Below the pieces are notes generated by a model. The model saw nothing but the letters and a program-made list of their open reading frames with translations, did no database searches and was not told where the DNA came from. DNA of 42,900 bases from contig JARDZW010000004.1 in assembly GCA_029240655.1 (NCBI GenBank), positions 1 through 42,900 on the forward strand. The letters are read 5' to 3'. Position numbers and translations under genes: made by a program. Shown here piece by piece: positions 1 through 9,384 of this stretch. This DNA is from Chloroflexota bacterium. Lineage in GTDB: Bacteria; Chloroflexota; Limnocylindria; Limnocylindrales; CSP1-4. The number at the start of each line of letters is the position of its first letter. Within the stretch, counting starts at the first letter, position 1.

Positions 1-39
1 GGTGGGGCAACGCACCGCGCTGGCCCTGGGGGCGACGAG

Positions 40-1125
40 ATGGATACTGACGGCCGCAACGGTCACGGACCTGGATCCGCCCGGCGAACGGGCGCGGGCT
101 TCCCGGGATCCGCCTTCGACGCGCACCGGATCATCAATCTCGAGCAGACGTCGGCCGATGCCGAGCAGTCACTTGCCGATGCCGACCAGACGCGATCGGA
201 CCTTGATCAGGCAGCCGCGACGGCCGACGCCGCAAGTGCGATGACCGACCAGATCGCCGCCGACCGCGACCAGGCGGCGGCGGACCGCGCTCACGAAGCG
301 GAGCTCACCCAAGGGGTCGCCGATGACGATGCGTACGACCGATCCAGGGGCGAGCGCGAGGCAGCCACCGTCGAACGGACCGGGACCCGCCTTCGGCGCG
401 GTCAAACGGCCGGCGAGCGGGACCTGACCGCCGCCCAGCGGGATCGCATCGCAGAGGCGCGGGACAAGGCCGGCCGGGACCGCGATGCGCGCGCGGCGGA
501 GCTGGCGAGGGCGGTCGCCGAGCCCCATGCGTCACTGGAGCAACAGCTCGAACTGGTTCGCGCGCAGGCGGCCGCCGATCGGGCCCGCGCCGCCGCCGAT
601 CGCGAGCGCGCCGCGTTGGATCGCGCAAACGCCGCTCGCGAACGAGATCGGCTCGAGGCGGAGCTGCGGTCAGCCCACCTCGACGAGCTGACCGGTGCGT
701 ACCGGCGCGAGATGGGTGAGCTGACCCTTTCGCACGAGATCGACCGGGCTCGACGGTCGGACGGTCGGTTCGTCGTGGCGTTCGTCGACGTCGACGAGCT
801 CAAGCTCGTGAACGATCGCGACGGCCACGCCGCTGGCGATCGTGTGCTCCAGATCGTGGTCCACGAGATCCGTTCCAGGCTCCGCTCGTTCGACCCGATC
901 GTCCGCTACGGCGGGGATGAGTTCGTGTGCGGACTGAGTGGGACCGACCTGGCCGAGGCCGCCCGACGCTTCGACACGATCGCTGACGCCATCCGCGCCG
1001 ACGCCGGCGTCGGCATCAGCGTCGGGATGGCCGCGCTCATCGCCGACGAGACCGCCGTCCAACTGACCGAACGTGCGGACGCCGCCATGCTCAAGGTCAA
1101 GGCCAGGCACCACGCCCGGGCCTAG
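40..1125 (+). CDS. Diguanylate cyclase with long coiled-coil N-terminus
   Basis: Predicted c-di-GMP synthase, 361 residues. The first ~210 residues are charged and repetitive (recurring A-D-x-D-Q and A-A-D-R-x-R-A runs). This predicts a long alpha-helical coiled coil with no membrane segment, so the protein is probably cytosolic and dimerises through this arm. The C-terminal ~150 residues are a GGDEF domain. The GGDEF motif is intact at residues 291-295 and the product-inhibition I-site RxxD (RSFD) is at 282-285, with the usual five-residue spacing. The cyclase should therefore be active and feedback-inhibited. The ATG at 40 has a G-rich stretch upstream, but the frame stays open to base 1, so the true start may lie outside the window. 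It is convergent with the GTPase pair. Confidence 0.85.
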   Translation: MDTDGRNGHGPGSARRTGAGFPGSAFDAHRIINLEQTSADAEQSLADADQTRSDLDQAAATADAASAMTDQIAADRDQAAADRAHEAELTQGVADDDAYDRSRGEREAATVERTGTRLRRGQTAGERDLTAAQRDRIAEARDKAGRDRDARAAELARAVAEPHASLEQQLELVRAQAAADRARAAADRERAALDRANAARERDRLEAELRSAHLDELTGAYRREMGELTLSHEIDRARRSDGRFVVAFVDVDELKLVNDRDGHAAGDRVLQIVVHEIRSRLRSFDPIVRYGGDEFVCGLSGTDLAEAARRFDTIADAIRADAGVGISVGMAALIADETAVQLTERADAAMLKVKARHHARA

Positions 1126-1145
1126 GCGGACCGCCCGGTATCGGG

Positions 1146-2876
1146 TCAGCGCCGCGGAGGCACGCAGTCCTCTCCGGCGCCCCGCGCGGCGTTCCACAGT
1201 CCGCGCCGAGCCCCTTCGATCCGATCCAGCCCCGCCATGGCCGACATCTCGACCTCCCGCCCGACCCGCTCGCGAACCTCCTGGGCAAGGACCCGCGCCC
1301 AACGCCGGCCGAGCCATCCGGCGTGGGCCCCGAGCATCCGCGCGATGAGGTACCCGGCCAGCAGGGCCGCCACGAGAATGATGAAGGGGATCGGCAGCAG
1401 ACCGAGGATCGGCACGCTGACCGAGTCGACGGGGAATTTGATGAGCACCCACAGGACGACCCACACACCGGCGAAGATCAGGGCCAGCGTGGCCAGGGTC
1501 TGCAGCAACCCGAAGACCGTCCAGAGACGGCTCGTGGGCACGTCCGTCCCGCGCGCGGCGATGGCCCGGTCCACGGCTCGCGCGAGATTCGTCCCGACCG
1601 ACCGTGGCTCCATGCTCGTGGCGAGCGCGGCGCGGACGGCGGGTGGGGCCTCCCGGAGTGGCGCCTCGACCGCGCCGCGCAGGACGTCGAGCGCGGGCGC
1701 GAGCGAGCCGCGGTCGCGCCAGCGGGCCAGGAACGCGCCCGGATCGGCGACCCGCGCTTGCCGGCCCGACCATCGATAGATCCGCGACGTGATCCCGGAA
1801 AGTGGCCCGGCTCCCCTGGCGCGGGCGCGTGCACGGGTCGCGGCCACGGCCTGGCGCTCGGCCGCGGGCACGTCAACGACGCGCAGCACCTCGTCGGTGA
1901 CGCGGTCGATCGTCGCCCGGCGCGACGCCCCGTCGAGGAACGGCTTGGCCCTCGCGGTGGAGTCCACGCCGGCCGCGCTGGCCAGTGCGGTCACCGCGGC
2001 CGCGATCGAGGTGACCACGCGCGCTCGGACCACGCGCTTGGCCTCGACCGCGCCGGCGAGCCATTCGCGCACGGGCTCGATTCCGCCGGCATCGGATCCA
2101 CGCGCCGAGGTCAGCAGGACCGGGACCCGGAAGCCTCGCGCCCCGCCTCGTGCCATCGTGGCCAGATCACGCTCGAGATCGCGCCGGACACGGGTTGCGT
2201 CGTCGGCCGAGAGGCGATCGATCTTGTTGAGCACCACGACCTGGCGCTCGAGCCGAGGCAGCCAGGTCGCGAGGAAATCGTCGTGCAGGATCGCGTCGTG
2301 GTATTTCTCCGGATCTGTCACCCAGACGACGGCGTCCACGCGCGGCAGGATCGCCTCGACTCGTTCGCGATGCCCCTCCTCGATCGAATCAAGATCCGGC
2401 AGATCGAGGATCGCAACGTCCCCGAGCGCATCCTCTCCATGATCGCGAACCTCGTGATCGGGGATCCCGAGCCATCCAAGGAGACCACCCAGATCGGGGC
2501 GGCTCGATCGGGGGACCCACGCGAGCGGGTGGGCCGTCGTCGGTCGGCGCGCCGACGCGTCGCTGACCGGCGATCCGGCAAGGCCATTGAGCAGGCTCGA
2601 CTTCCCGACGCCGGTACCCCCGACCAGGGCGAGGACGTAGGTCTCCGCCGGGAACCCGAGGCGCCCCGAGATCTCTCCCGCGGCTGCCCGTACGTCACCG
2701 ATCGGGACGCCGAGCACGACCGCGGCGGCGATCGCTTCGTCGAGCCGCAGGAGACAGGCCCCGATCCCGCGATCGCCGAGCGACGGCCCCGCCCAGTCGG
2801 GCAGTGGCTGATCGGACAGCGTCGGAACGGCCGAGACGTCGCGCGTGGTCGTCGGGAGCGGCTCGGCGATGCTCAT
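1146..2876 (-). CDS. Dynamin-like GTPase, second of a tandem pair
   Basis: P-loop GTPase of 576 residues. G1 is GGTGVGKS at 86-93; G3 is replaced by DLPDLDS (158-164), as is common in bacterial dynamin-like and YfjP-like proteins; G4 is NKID at 217-220. Two hydrophobic segments near 455-480 and 486-512 predict a membrane hairpin followed by a basic, helical C-terminal tail. The open frame runs much further upstream, but that part is the shadow of the neighbouring gene. The ATG at 2876 shares its A with the stop codon of the upstream GTPase (TGATG), so translation is coupled and the products probably work as a pair. Paired dynamin-like proteins in Actinobacteria (IniA/IniC, DynA/DynB) act in membrane remodelling or septation; that role here is inference. 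Confidence 0.8.
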   Translation of the reverse strand: MSIAEPLPTTTRDVSAVPTLSDQPLPDWAGPSLGDRGIGACLLRLDEAIAAAVVLGVPIGDVRAAAGEISGRLGFPAETYVLALVGGTGVGKSSLLNGLAGSPVSDASARRPTTAHPLAWVPRSSRPDLGGLLGWLGIPDHEVRDHGEDALGDVAILDLPDLDSIEEGHRERVEAILPRVDAVVWVTDPEKYHDAILHDDFLATWLPRLERQVVVLNKIDRLSADDATRVRRDLERDLATMARGGARGFRVPVLLTSARGSDAGGIEPVREWLAGAVEAKRVVRARVVTSIAAAVTALASAAGVDSTARAKPFLDGASRRATIDRVTDEVLRVVDVPAAERQAVAATRARARARGAGPLSGITSRIYRWSGRQARVADPGAFLARWRDRGSLAPALDVLRGAVEAPLREAPPAVRAALATSMEPRSVGTNLARAVDRAIAARGTDVPTSRLWTVFGLLQTLATLALIFAGVWVVLWVLIKFPVDSVSVPILGLLPIPFIILVAALLAGYLIARMLGAHAGWLGRRWARVLAQEVRERVGREVEMSAMAGLDRIEGARRGLWNAARGAGEDCVPPRR

Positions 2877-4723
2877 CACTGGCTGGACGCGGTGGCGTCG
2901 ACCCCCTCGGCACCAGCCGGGACCGGATCGGTCGCGCCCTCGGCGCGTGGTCCCCGGAACAGCCCGAGCGCGTCCATCGGCACGGTGGCCGGCAGGCGTC
3001 GGGTCTCCTCTGCGGCCGCCCGCAGGTCGGCGGCCAATGCCTCGAGCTCCTCCGGGACCGCAGCCAGGACGTCGAAACGGCGCCGTTCCTCTGCGAACGT
3101 CTCGACGAGGGCGTCGTCGAGCCGTTGACGCGCGCGGGAGATCAGCTCGACCATCGCGGCCTCCCCGAACAGGGCGCCCAGCAGCTTCTGGTTGAGGAAC
3201 GCCGTCGCGGCAGCGACGCCGACCTCGGTCCCGGTCAGGCCGGCGGTATGGATGAACGAGGCGAGCATGACCCCGACGCCGAGGGCATTGACCCCGATCG
3301 AGGCGCCGCGCGCGAGGCGCCGCTTTCCGGCCCCGGTCTCGGCGATGTCGGTGCCGATCGACGCGATCCAGTCTTCGAGCCTGGCGCGCAGGCGCTCGTC
3401 GAAGCCTGCCGACGGGCCCCACAGCGTCGGGTCCGCCGCGACGGCGTCGGCCACGGAACGTGTCTCCGCCCAGGCCGAGGCGGTCCGGCGCGCAGCTTCC
3501 GCGGCGTGGAGCCGGGCGACCGCCACCAGGTCATCTGTCGTGGCCTCCCGGATCTCCGCGACCGGCGCTGTGGAGGGCCGGAAGATGCTCGCGATCGCAC
3601 CACGGACCGCACCGATCCCGCGCGAGAAGATCCGCGTGATGTCGTCCGCGCCGACGTAATCCTGCCAGTGCCGGAGCGCCTCCTCGCGCAGGAAGGTGCC
3701 GTGCCGGACCGCGTCGCGCACCGAGCCGAGACTGCGTTCGTAGTGGGTCGCGGCGAGCCGGTGGTCCGCCGCCGCATCGATCGCCTCGTGGGCGGCATCG
3801 TCGGCCACCTGGTCGAGTAGCGGGCCCAGGCCCGCCAATGAACCGGCCAGCGCCCGCGCGGCGAGCTCGAGACGCGCCTCGCGGTCGGCGCGCAGGTGGT
3901 CGATCCGGGCGGTCACGGGCGCGACGGCGGCCGCCACGAGGGCCTCCTGCGCGGGGTCGATGTCGCCTTCGGTGACGCCCACCACCTCGAGCGCCCCCTC
4001 CGATCCATCCTCGGCGGCACGCCCACCGAGACCCGCCTCTGCGAACAGGCGCGCCACGTCGGCCAGCACTTCGCGACGGTCGTCGGCCTCGTCAGGAAGG
4101 CGGTTCACGACCACCACGAGCGGCAGGCCCCGCTCGCGCACGCGCCCGAGCACCAGCCACGGGACGCGATCCGCGTAGCGGGTCGCCGTCGTCACGAACA
4201 GGCACAGGTCGGCCGCCTCGACCAGCTGGTCGGCGAGGTCGCGGTTGGCGTGCTCGACGCTGTCGATGTCGGGGGCGTCGACGAGGGCGAGGCCCGGGGC
4301 GACATCCGGATCCTCCTCGATCCGGAGCCGGCGAGGCTCGATCCGCGAAAGCGTGCCTCCCCGGAGGGCCAGCGCGTCGTCGGGGTGGGCGAGGACGATA
4401 GCCGTCCGGGTCGTCGGCCGGAGGACACCCGTCGGGCTGGCAGCGCGACCGGCGATCGTGTTGAAGAGCGTGCTCTTGCCAGCCCCGGTCGGGCCGAGCA
4501 GGAGCACGACCAGGGGCGCGTCGAGGCTGCGGGCGCGAATCCGGACGTGGCCCGCGAGATGGTCGTGCAGCCGCGCCGCGCGAGTGCGAGCGGGATCCGA
4601 TGCCGGACGCAGCGCCGATCGCCGGCCGGCGAGCTGTTCGAGCCGGTCGACGAGCTCTCGGAGCCCCCTGGCCTGAACCCCCGGATCGGCCGCCTGAGCC
4701 TGGGTGCGGTCATCCACCGTCAC
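2876..4723 (-). CDS. Dynamin-like GTPase, first of a tandem pair
   Basis: GTPase of 615 residues. G1 is GPTGAGKS at 77-84; a DAPDIDS segment at 149-155 stands in for the G3 DxxG; the G4 position reads NRLP (207-210) rather than NKxD, so base specificity is less certain than in its partner. A hydrophobic stretch with small residues in the C-terminal half (after the GASIGVNALGVGV run) could insert into membrane. The start is taken as GTG at 4723, preceded by a GGTGGGG purine run. It is the first gene of a two-gene unit and overlaps the next gene by one base. Dynamin_N-type family is clear; cellular role (cell division, membrane repair or stress) cannot be read from the sequence. Confidence 0.78.
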   Translation of the reverse strand: MTVDDRTQAQAADPGVQARGLRELVDRLEQLAGRRSALRPASDPARTRAARLHDHLAGHVRIRARSLDAPLVVLLLGPTGAGKSTLFNTIAGRAASPTGVLRPTTRTAIVLAHPDDALALRGGTLSRIEPRRLRIEEDPDVAPGLALVDAPDIDSVEHANRDLADQLVEAADLCLFVTTATRYADRVPWLVLGRVRERGLPLVVVVNRLPDEADDRREVLADVARLFAEAGLGGRAAEDGSEGALEVVGVTEGDIDPAQEALVAAAVAPVTARIDHLRADREARLELAARALAGSLAGLGPLLDQVADDAAHEAIDAAADHRLAATHYERSLGSVRDAVRHGTFLREEALRHWQDYVGADDITRIFSRGIGAVRGAIASIFRPSTAPVAEIREATTDDLVAVARLHAAEAARRTASAWAETRSVADAVAADPTLWGPSAGFDERLRARLEDWIASIGTDIAETGAGKRRLARGASIGVNALGVGVMLASFIHTAGLTGTEVGVAAATAFLNQKLLGALFGEAAMVELISRARQRLDDALVETFAEERRRFDVLAAVPEELEALAADLRAAAEETRRLPATVPMDALGLFRGPRAEGATDPVPAGAEGVDATASSQ

Positions 4724-4967
4724 AGGGTCACCCCACCGCGGCGCGGGGGCACCGCAGAATGCTGGCCCGCTCTATCGGTTCTATTGCAGACCACGTCGTG
4801 CCCCAGTCGATTGACGTAGCGAAGGTGGACATCCGTCGACAAATCGCGCCTCGGCCCCCGATCGGTTGAAGGAATGGCCGGCCAGCTCGCTCATACGTGG
4901 TGAACCGGCGATCCCGCCGGTCCTGTGGACAGGGCACCACGGTGCCGGATCAAGAAGGACCATTCAC

Positions 4968-5597
4968 ATGACAACCCGAGTGCAGGATCGCCCGAACCGG
5001 TCCACGCAGATTACCCTCATCGCGTCCATCGTGGCCGGGGTGACCCTGGCGGCGGCCGTGGCCTTCACGGCGTCTGGCCGCGGCGGGAACCGCAACGACG
5101 ACCCGGTGGTCGCGCCGATCGTGAACCCGAGCCCGAGCCCCACCCGGCCGACCACGCCGGTTCCGGTACCTGTCGAGACGCCGGCGCCCACGCCCGTGTC
5201 GGGAGACGGCGGCTCCGACGCCATGCCGATCAAGGTCGATCTCGAGAACGCGACCGGTGCAGACGTCCATGTCGATATCGCCGACACCACCGGCCTCCTC
5301 GTGGACGCCCGGTCCGGAACACCCGGCGAGGGCATGTCGGTCGAGGGGCTGGTGGCCGAGAACATCGATGCAACGACGCTGAAGCTGACGTGGGTCGATT
5401 TCCCGATCGACAACGCGCTTGCTCTGTACATCGACGAGCATGAAGGCGGCATGCGCTTCCTGCTCGTCCAGCCGGAGCCGAGCGGCCCGACCGATGCGAT
5501 GGGGTTCGATCGCGAGCTGATCCTGTCCTTCTCGGAGCCGATCTCCGCGGAAGACGTCGATACCCTCCTCGTCGAAGGCCTCGACACCCCTGGCTGA
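4968..5597 (+). CDS. Membrane-anchored extracellular protein of unknown function
   Basis: A 209-residue protein. Residues ~13-35 form one hydrophobic N-terminal segment after a short basic cytoplasmic start, so it is a signal anchor. A proline/threonine/serine-rich linker follows (PSPSPTRPTTPVPVP type), then a ~130-residue acidic domain rich in beta-strand-like patterns (residues ~80-209). I do not recognise the domain. The ATG at 4968 was chosen over an upstream in-frame start because AAGGA lies about eight bases before it and the upstream part looks non-coding. It is divergent from the GTPase pair and followed directly by a strong hairpin terminator, so it is monocistronic. Confidence 0.7.
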   Translation: MTTRVQDRPNRSTQITLIASIVAGVTLAAAVAFTASGRGGNRNDDPVVAPIVNPSPSPTRPTTPVPVPVETPAPTPVSGDGGSDAMPIKVDLENATGADVHVDIADTTGLLVDARSGTPGEGMSVEGLVAENIDATTLKLTWVDFPIDNALALYIDEHEGGMRFLLVQPEPSGPTDAMGFDRELILSFSEPISAEDVDTLLVEGLDTPG

Positions 5598-5618
5598 TCC
5601 TCCGGTCGCCCGCTCATC

Positions 5619-5655
5619 GGCCCGCTCCGACCGTCGGTCGGGGCGGGCCCTTTGT
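5619..5655 (+). terminator. Intrinsic terminator after the secreted-protein gene
   Basis: A 14-bp stem (5619-5632 paired with 5636-5649, one G-U pair) with a three-base loop GTC is followed by CTTTGTGT. It lies 21 bases after the stop codon of the upstream gene, and the minus-strand gene at 5658 ends just beyond it, so it may serve both convergent transcripts. Confidence 0.85.
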
Positions 5656-5657
5656 GT

Positions 5658-6071
5658 CTAGATCGCCCGCATGCGGTTGTTCTTCGGGTCGTGCGTGACC
5701 TCGGCAAGCCCCAGCGCCTCCATCAACGGCGGCATGTACACGCCGAACCGGCCGCGCAGGCCCTTCTTGAGGCCGTACCACCCGCCGACCGGGTTGTCCA
5801 AGGAACGGCCCCAGGCCTCGACGCTCCCGTCTGCTGCCGGCTTCTGCTCGTCCGCGCCCCCGAGCGGTACCCAGTCGCCTCGCTCCTTGAGCATGCGATG
5901 GAGGTCGTCGATCGCCCGGGCGTCATAGAAGAGGCGGGTCCCGCCGACCTGGCACACGATGGCCGGGGGGTCTGCGGCGTCGTCGCGCCACATCTGGTAC
6001 TCCGACGTCCCTGGAGGCGTCTTGAGGACCCATGGATCGTCCTTGGTCCCGCTGCCGCTGAAGTTCGCCAT
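5658..6071 (-). CDS. Conserved hypothetical protein (DUF6855-like)
   Basis: A 137-residue soluble protein with no signal peptide or membrane segment. It begins with an F-x-G-x-G-T-x-D-D-P-W segment and ends in a basic K-N-N-R-M-R tail. The central region is rich in W, Y and G (GGWYGLKKGLRGRFG). I recall very similar proteins across soil bacteria annotated only as a domain of unknown function, probably DUF6855; the name is from memory and should be checked. GGGGAGG lies about nine bases before the ATG. It follows the GGDEF-EAL gene on the same strand after a 118-base gap, so it may have its own promoter. Function unknown. Confidence 0.75.
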   Translation of the reverse strand: MANFSGSGTKDDPWVLKTPPGTSEYQMWRDDAADPPAIVCQVGGTRLFYDARAIDDLHRMLKERGDWVPLGGADEQKPAADGSVEAWGRSLDNPVGGWYGLKKGLRGRFGVYMPPLMEALGLAEVTHDPKNNRMRAI

Positions 6072-6189
6072 ATCGCGCGCCTCCCCTGGGCCCGATCATC
6101 GCGATCGGAGCCTCTCAGGCTAGCAGCACGGTCCGGCCCGGAGGAGGCCACCCCCGTGCTGGTACCGGAGAGGTGTCGCGCTTTGGGAA

Positions 6190-9100
6190 TCAGGCGGCGT
6201 CCGACCCCGCGGCGAGGAGCAGCGTCGCCAGGTCCCCGGCCGCCAGTGGGCGCGCGAACAGGTATCCCTGTCCGAGCTTGGCGCCCAGACGCACGAGGCG
6301 ATCGACTTGCTCCTCGGTCTCCACTCCCTCCGCGATGGTCTCGAGATGGAGGGTCTGCCCGATCTTCACGATCGAGCGGACCAGGGCCGCAGCCTGGCGC
6401 GACGTCCCGATATCCGCGATGAACGAGCGGTCGATCTTGAGCACGTCGATCGGCAGACGGGACAGATAGCTCAGCGACGAGTAGCCCGTGCCGAAGTCGT
6501 CGATGGCGATCCGCACGCCGAGCGCCTTGAGGCCTTCCAGGGCTGCCAGGCTTGCCCCGGCCTCTTCGACGAGGACGCCCTCCGTGATCTCGAGGGTCAG
6601 GTCGGCGGGTTCAAGGCCGGACTCCTCGAGGGCGAGCTGGACGTGCTCGACGATCGAGCCGTGGAGCAGCTGACGGGGCGAGATGTTGACGCTGAGACGC
6701 AGGTCGTCGGGACCGTCGGCTGACGCGCGCCAGCCCTGGACCGTCCGGCAGGCCTCTACCAGGATCCACCGCCCAAGCGGCACGATCAGGTCAGCCGCTT
6801 CGGCGAGCGGGATGAACTGCGTGGGTTCGACGGCACCGCGCATCGGGTGATTCCAGCGTGCGAGCGCCTCGACACCGACGATCCGCCGCGTGGCCATCTC
6901 GACGATCGGCTGGTACGCGACGGTGAGGTCACCTCCGTCGATCGCCAACTTGAGGTCGGCGCGCAGCTCGATCTCGGCCAACCCCTCGCCCGCCATCGAG
7001 GGGTCGTAGATCTGCCATACGCCCTTGCCCCGGCCCTTGGCGGTGTACATCGCCGCGTCCGCCTCGCGGAGCACCGCGGCTGCCTCCGACCCGGGGTGGC
7101 CGAACGCCAGCCCGATGCTGGCGCGGGCGGTGATGCGGTGGCTCGCGATCTCGAACGGTGGCAGGAACGCCGCGATGATGCGGTCCGCCACGCGCGTCGC
7201 TTCATCCTGGGTCGTCTGCTCCAGCAGGACTGCGAACTCGTCACCGCCCAGCCTGGCCGCCGTGTCGCCGGCCCGAACGAGCTCGCCGAGCCGGCGCGCG
7301 ACCTCGACGAGGAGGCCGTCGCCGGCCGCATGGCCAAGCCCGTCGTTGATGAGCTTGAAGTCGTCGACGTCGAAGAAGATGACGCCGACCGCCGCTTCGT
7401 CACGCCGCAGGAGCGCGTGGTCGAGGCGGTCCGTGAACAGCGCGCGATTGGCCAGCCCGGTAAGCGAATCGTGGAACGCCTGGTGACGGAGCTCATCCTC
7501 GAGCCGCCGCCGCTCGGTGATGTCGTGGATCAATGCGCTGTAGTGCTGGGAGCCGCGGACCCGGACCGGCCAGATGGTCAACTCGACGGGGAAGCGACGG
7601 TCGGCGCGGTCCATGGCCGTGACCTCGACCCGGCGGCCGATGAGCGGTCCGGCCCCCGTGGCGCTGAACCGGCGAAGGCCGGCTTCGTGGGCCGCGCGCT
7701 GCTCCTCGGGGATGATGAGGTCGCTCAGGCGCATCCCTAGCGCGTCGTCGCGGGACCAACCGAACGTTTCGGTCGCACGCTCGTTCCAGTCGGTCACGCA
7801 CCCTTCGCCATCGATGGCGACGTAGGCCGAGCTCGCGGTGTCGATGATCCGGCGCTGCTGTTCCTCGCTCGCACGGACCGCCTCTTCGGCCTCCGTCTGT
7901 GCAGTGACGTCCATCAGCACGCCGTGGGACTGCAGGCGGCCGTCGGGCAGTCGGTGCAGGGTGGCCTCGTCGCGGACCCAGATCTCCCGCCCTTCCCGGC
8001 TACGGATGCGGAACGTCTGGTGCAGCGGCTCCCCGCTCTTGAAGTGGTCGTTCTCGGCGGTCGTGATCTTGGCGAGGTCGTCCGGGTGGACGCGCTCGTA
8101 CCAGAGCTCGGGATCGCTCATCAGCTCGGCCGGCGTATACGACAGCAGGTCGATCGCCTGCGGGCTCACGTAGGTCAGCGCCGAGCGCGGGGAGTCGGCG
8201 GTTCGCCGTTCGTCGATGTAGACCAAGGCAGGGATCCGCTCGATGAGCCTGCGGTGCCTCGCCTCGGCCGCGGACAGGTGGTTTGCCGATTCTTCGGCCT
8301 CCCGAACGGCGTTCGTTCGTTCACGAACGAGCAGCACCTGGCGGAGCACCGCGGTGAGGATCACCGCCCAGCCGAGCGGCCGGACGAGGGGGTTTTCGTC
8401 ACTCGTCGTCGTGGAAGCGACCAGGCACGCGACCGCGACCGCTACCGCGGCGAGGGGCAGGGCATCGCGAAAGAACGCCGCAAGACGGACGCTTTGCCAC
8501 GTGGCCCGGGAATCGAGGCGGAACGTGGCACCGGCCAGACCGATAGCCACGGCGCCGATCGAGAACAGGTAATTCGACCAATGACCGGGCGGCGTGATCG
8601 CCGGGGCCGCGGCGACCCATTGCAGGTATCCGATGCCGTACAGGAACGTTCCGATCAGCAGGGCGTAGAGCCCGCCATCGCGAACACGTGCCCGCGTCGC
8701 GAGTGCCGCGATGAGGCCGGCGCCGGCGATGGACAAGCAGGTGATCGGGAAGCTGAGGAGCAATGCGCCCGAGAGGAAGTCGTGGTCCGTGACCAGATAC
8801 CCGAACACAAGGGTCACCACCGTCGCGACGGCGAGGAAGGTGATCACGCAATCCAGGTAGAGGCCGAGCCTCTCGCGTCGGTCGACCGCGTGCCGGACCG
8901 CGAGGTCGAGGGCGAGCACCGCCGGGACCATGACCGCGAACGTCAGCAGGTCCGACGGGGACGGCACGACGGCGACACCGAGCATGCTCTGGGCCAGCCA
9001 CGCGCACTGGGCGGCGAGCCAGAGACCGGACACCGCGGCGAGCCTGGCGCGGATCCGGCGTTCGAGACCAGCCGAGGCTCGGAAGCCGCGGTATGCGAGC

Positions 9101-9285
9101 GCGAAGCCAACGGCGTAGAACGCTGTCCAGTGCACGTTCTCCCAGAGGACGGCCTGTCCGTTGAGATCGAGGACCGTCAGGAGGGCAGCGCCAAGACCGA
9201 GCGCCACGGCCAGGCCGATGCCGATCGTCCAGCGAGTGGTGGGAGGAACCGCCGCGGTGGGAGCGGAGGGGTTCAGGGTGGCCAT
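6190..9285 (-). CDS. Membrane PAS-PAS-GGDEF-EAL c-di-GMP signalling protein
   Basis: A 1031-residue sensor that can make and break c-di-GMP. The first ~300 residues hold about eight or nine hydrophobic segments, an integral membrane sensor module. Two PAS domains follow (about 340-460 with a PAC-like R-x-R-E-G-R-E-I-W end, and about 475-600). The GGDEF domain has an intact GGDEF motif at 680-684 with an RAGD I-site nine residues before it. The EAL domain has EAL at 806-808, plus intact DDFGTGYSS, KIDRSF and AEGVET motifs, so both catalytic centres look functional. The start is uncertain: ATG at 9285 begins a plausible N-terminus, and an in-frame TTG at 9333 is the alternative. It lies 99 bases downstream of the FtsH-like gene. 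Confidence 0.88.
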   Translation of the reverse strand: MATLNPSAPTAAVPPTTRWTIGIGLAVALGLGAALLTVLDLNGQAVLWENVHWTAFYAVGFALAYRGFRASAGLERRIRARLAAVSGLWLAAQCAWLAQSMLGVAVVPSPSDLLTFAVMVPAVLALDLAVRHAVDRRERLGLYLDCVITFLAVATVVTLVFGYLVTDHDFLSGALLLSFPITCLSIAGAGLIAALATRARVRDGGLYALLIGTFLYGIGYLQWVAAAPAITPPGHWSNYLFSIGAVAIGLAGATFRLDSRATWQSVRLAAFFRDALPLAAVAVAVACLVASTTTSDENPLVRPLGWAVILTAVLRQVLLVRERTNAVREAEESANHLSAAEARHRRLIERIPALVYIDERRTADSPRSALTYVSPQAIDLLSYTPAELMSDPELWYERVHPDDLAKITTAENDHFKSGEPLHQTFRIRSREGREIWVRDEATLHRLPDGRLQSHGVLMDVTAQTEAEEAVRASEEQQRRIIDTASSAYVAIDGEGCVTDWNERATETFGWSRDDALGMRLSDLIIPEEQRAAHEAGLRRFSATGAGPLIGRRVEVTAMDRADRRFPVELTIWPVRVRGSQHYSALIHDITERRRLEDELRHQAFHDSLTGLANRALFTDRLDHALLRRDEAAVGVIFFDVDDFKLINDGLGHAAGDGLLVEVARRLGELVRAGDTAARLGGDEFAVLLEQTTQDEATRVADRIIAAFLPPFEIASHRITARASIGLAFGHPGSEAAAVLREADAAMYTAKGRGKGVWQIYDPSMAGEGLAEIELRADLKLAIDGGDLTVAYQPIVEMATRRIVGVEALARWNHPMRGAVEPTQFIPLAEAADLIVPLGRWILVEACRTVQGWRASADGPDDLRLSVNISPRQLLHGSIVEHVQLALEESGLEPADLTLEITEGVLVEEAGASLAALEGLKALGVRIAIDDFGTGYSSLSYLSRLPIDVLKIDRSFIADIGTSRQAAALVRSIVKIGQTLHLETIAEGVETEEQVDRLVRLGAKLGQGYLFARPLAAGDLATLLLAAGSDAA

Positions 9286-9384
9286 AGGTAGTCGTGACCG
9301 TACGCTGGGACGCCTCTTGCTACCACGGCCCAATTGGCCTACCGCCGTGCGGCATTCACCGTCAGATCACGCTGGCCGGTGTCC

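Noticed and set aside
1323-4819. Long plus-strand frames opposite the GTPase pair
   Set aside because: Same shadow effect; no recognisable domains, and the reverse strand encodes clear P-loops.
8301-8331. Clustered GAAC/GTTC motifs that might be a second SOS box
   Set aside because: Spacing is 3 rather than 4 and it lies inside the GGDEF-EAL coding sequence.
7924-9291. 455-codon plus-strand frame opposite the PAS-GGDEF-EAL gene
   Set aside because: No domain; the opposite strand has complete sensor domains.
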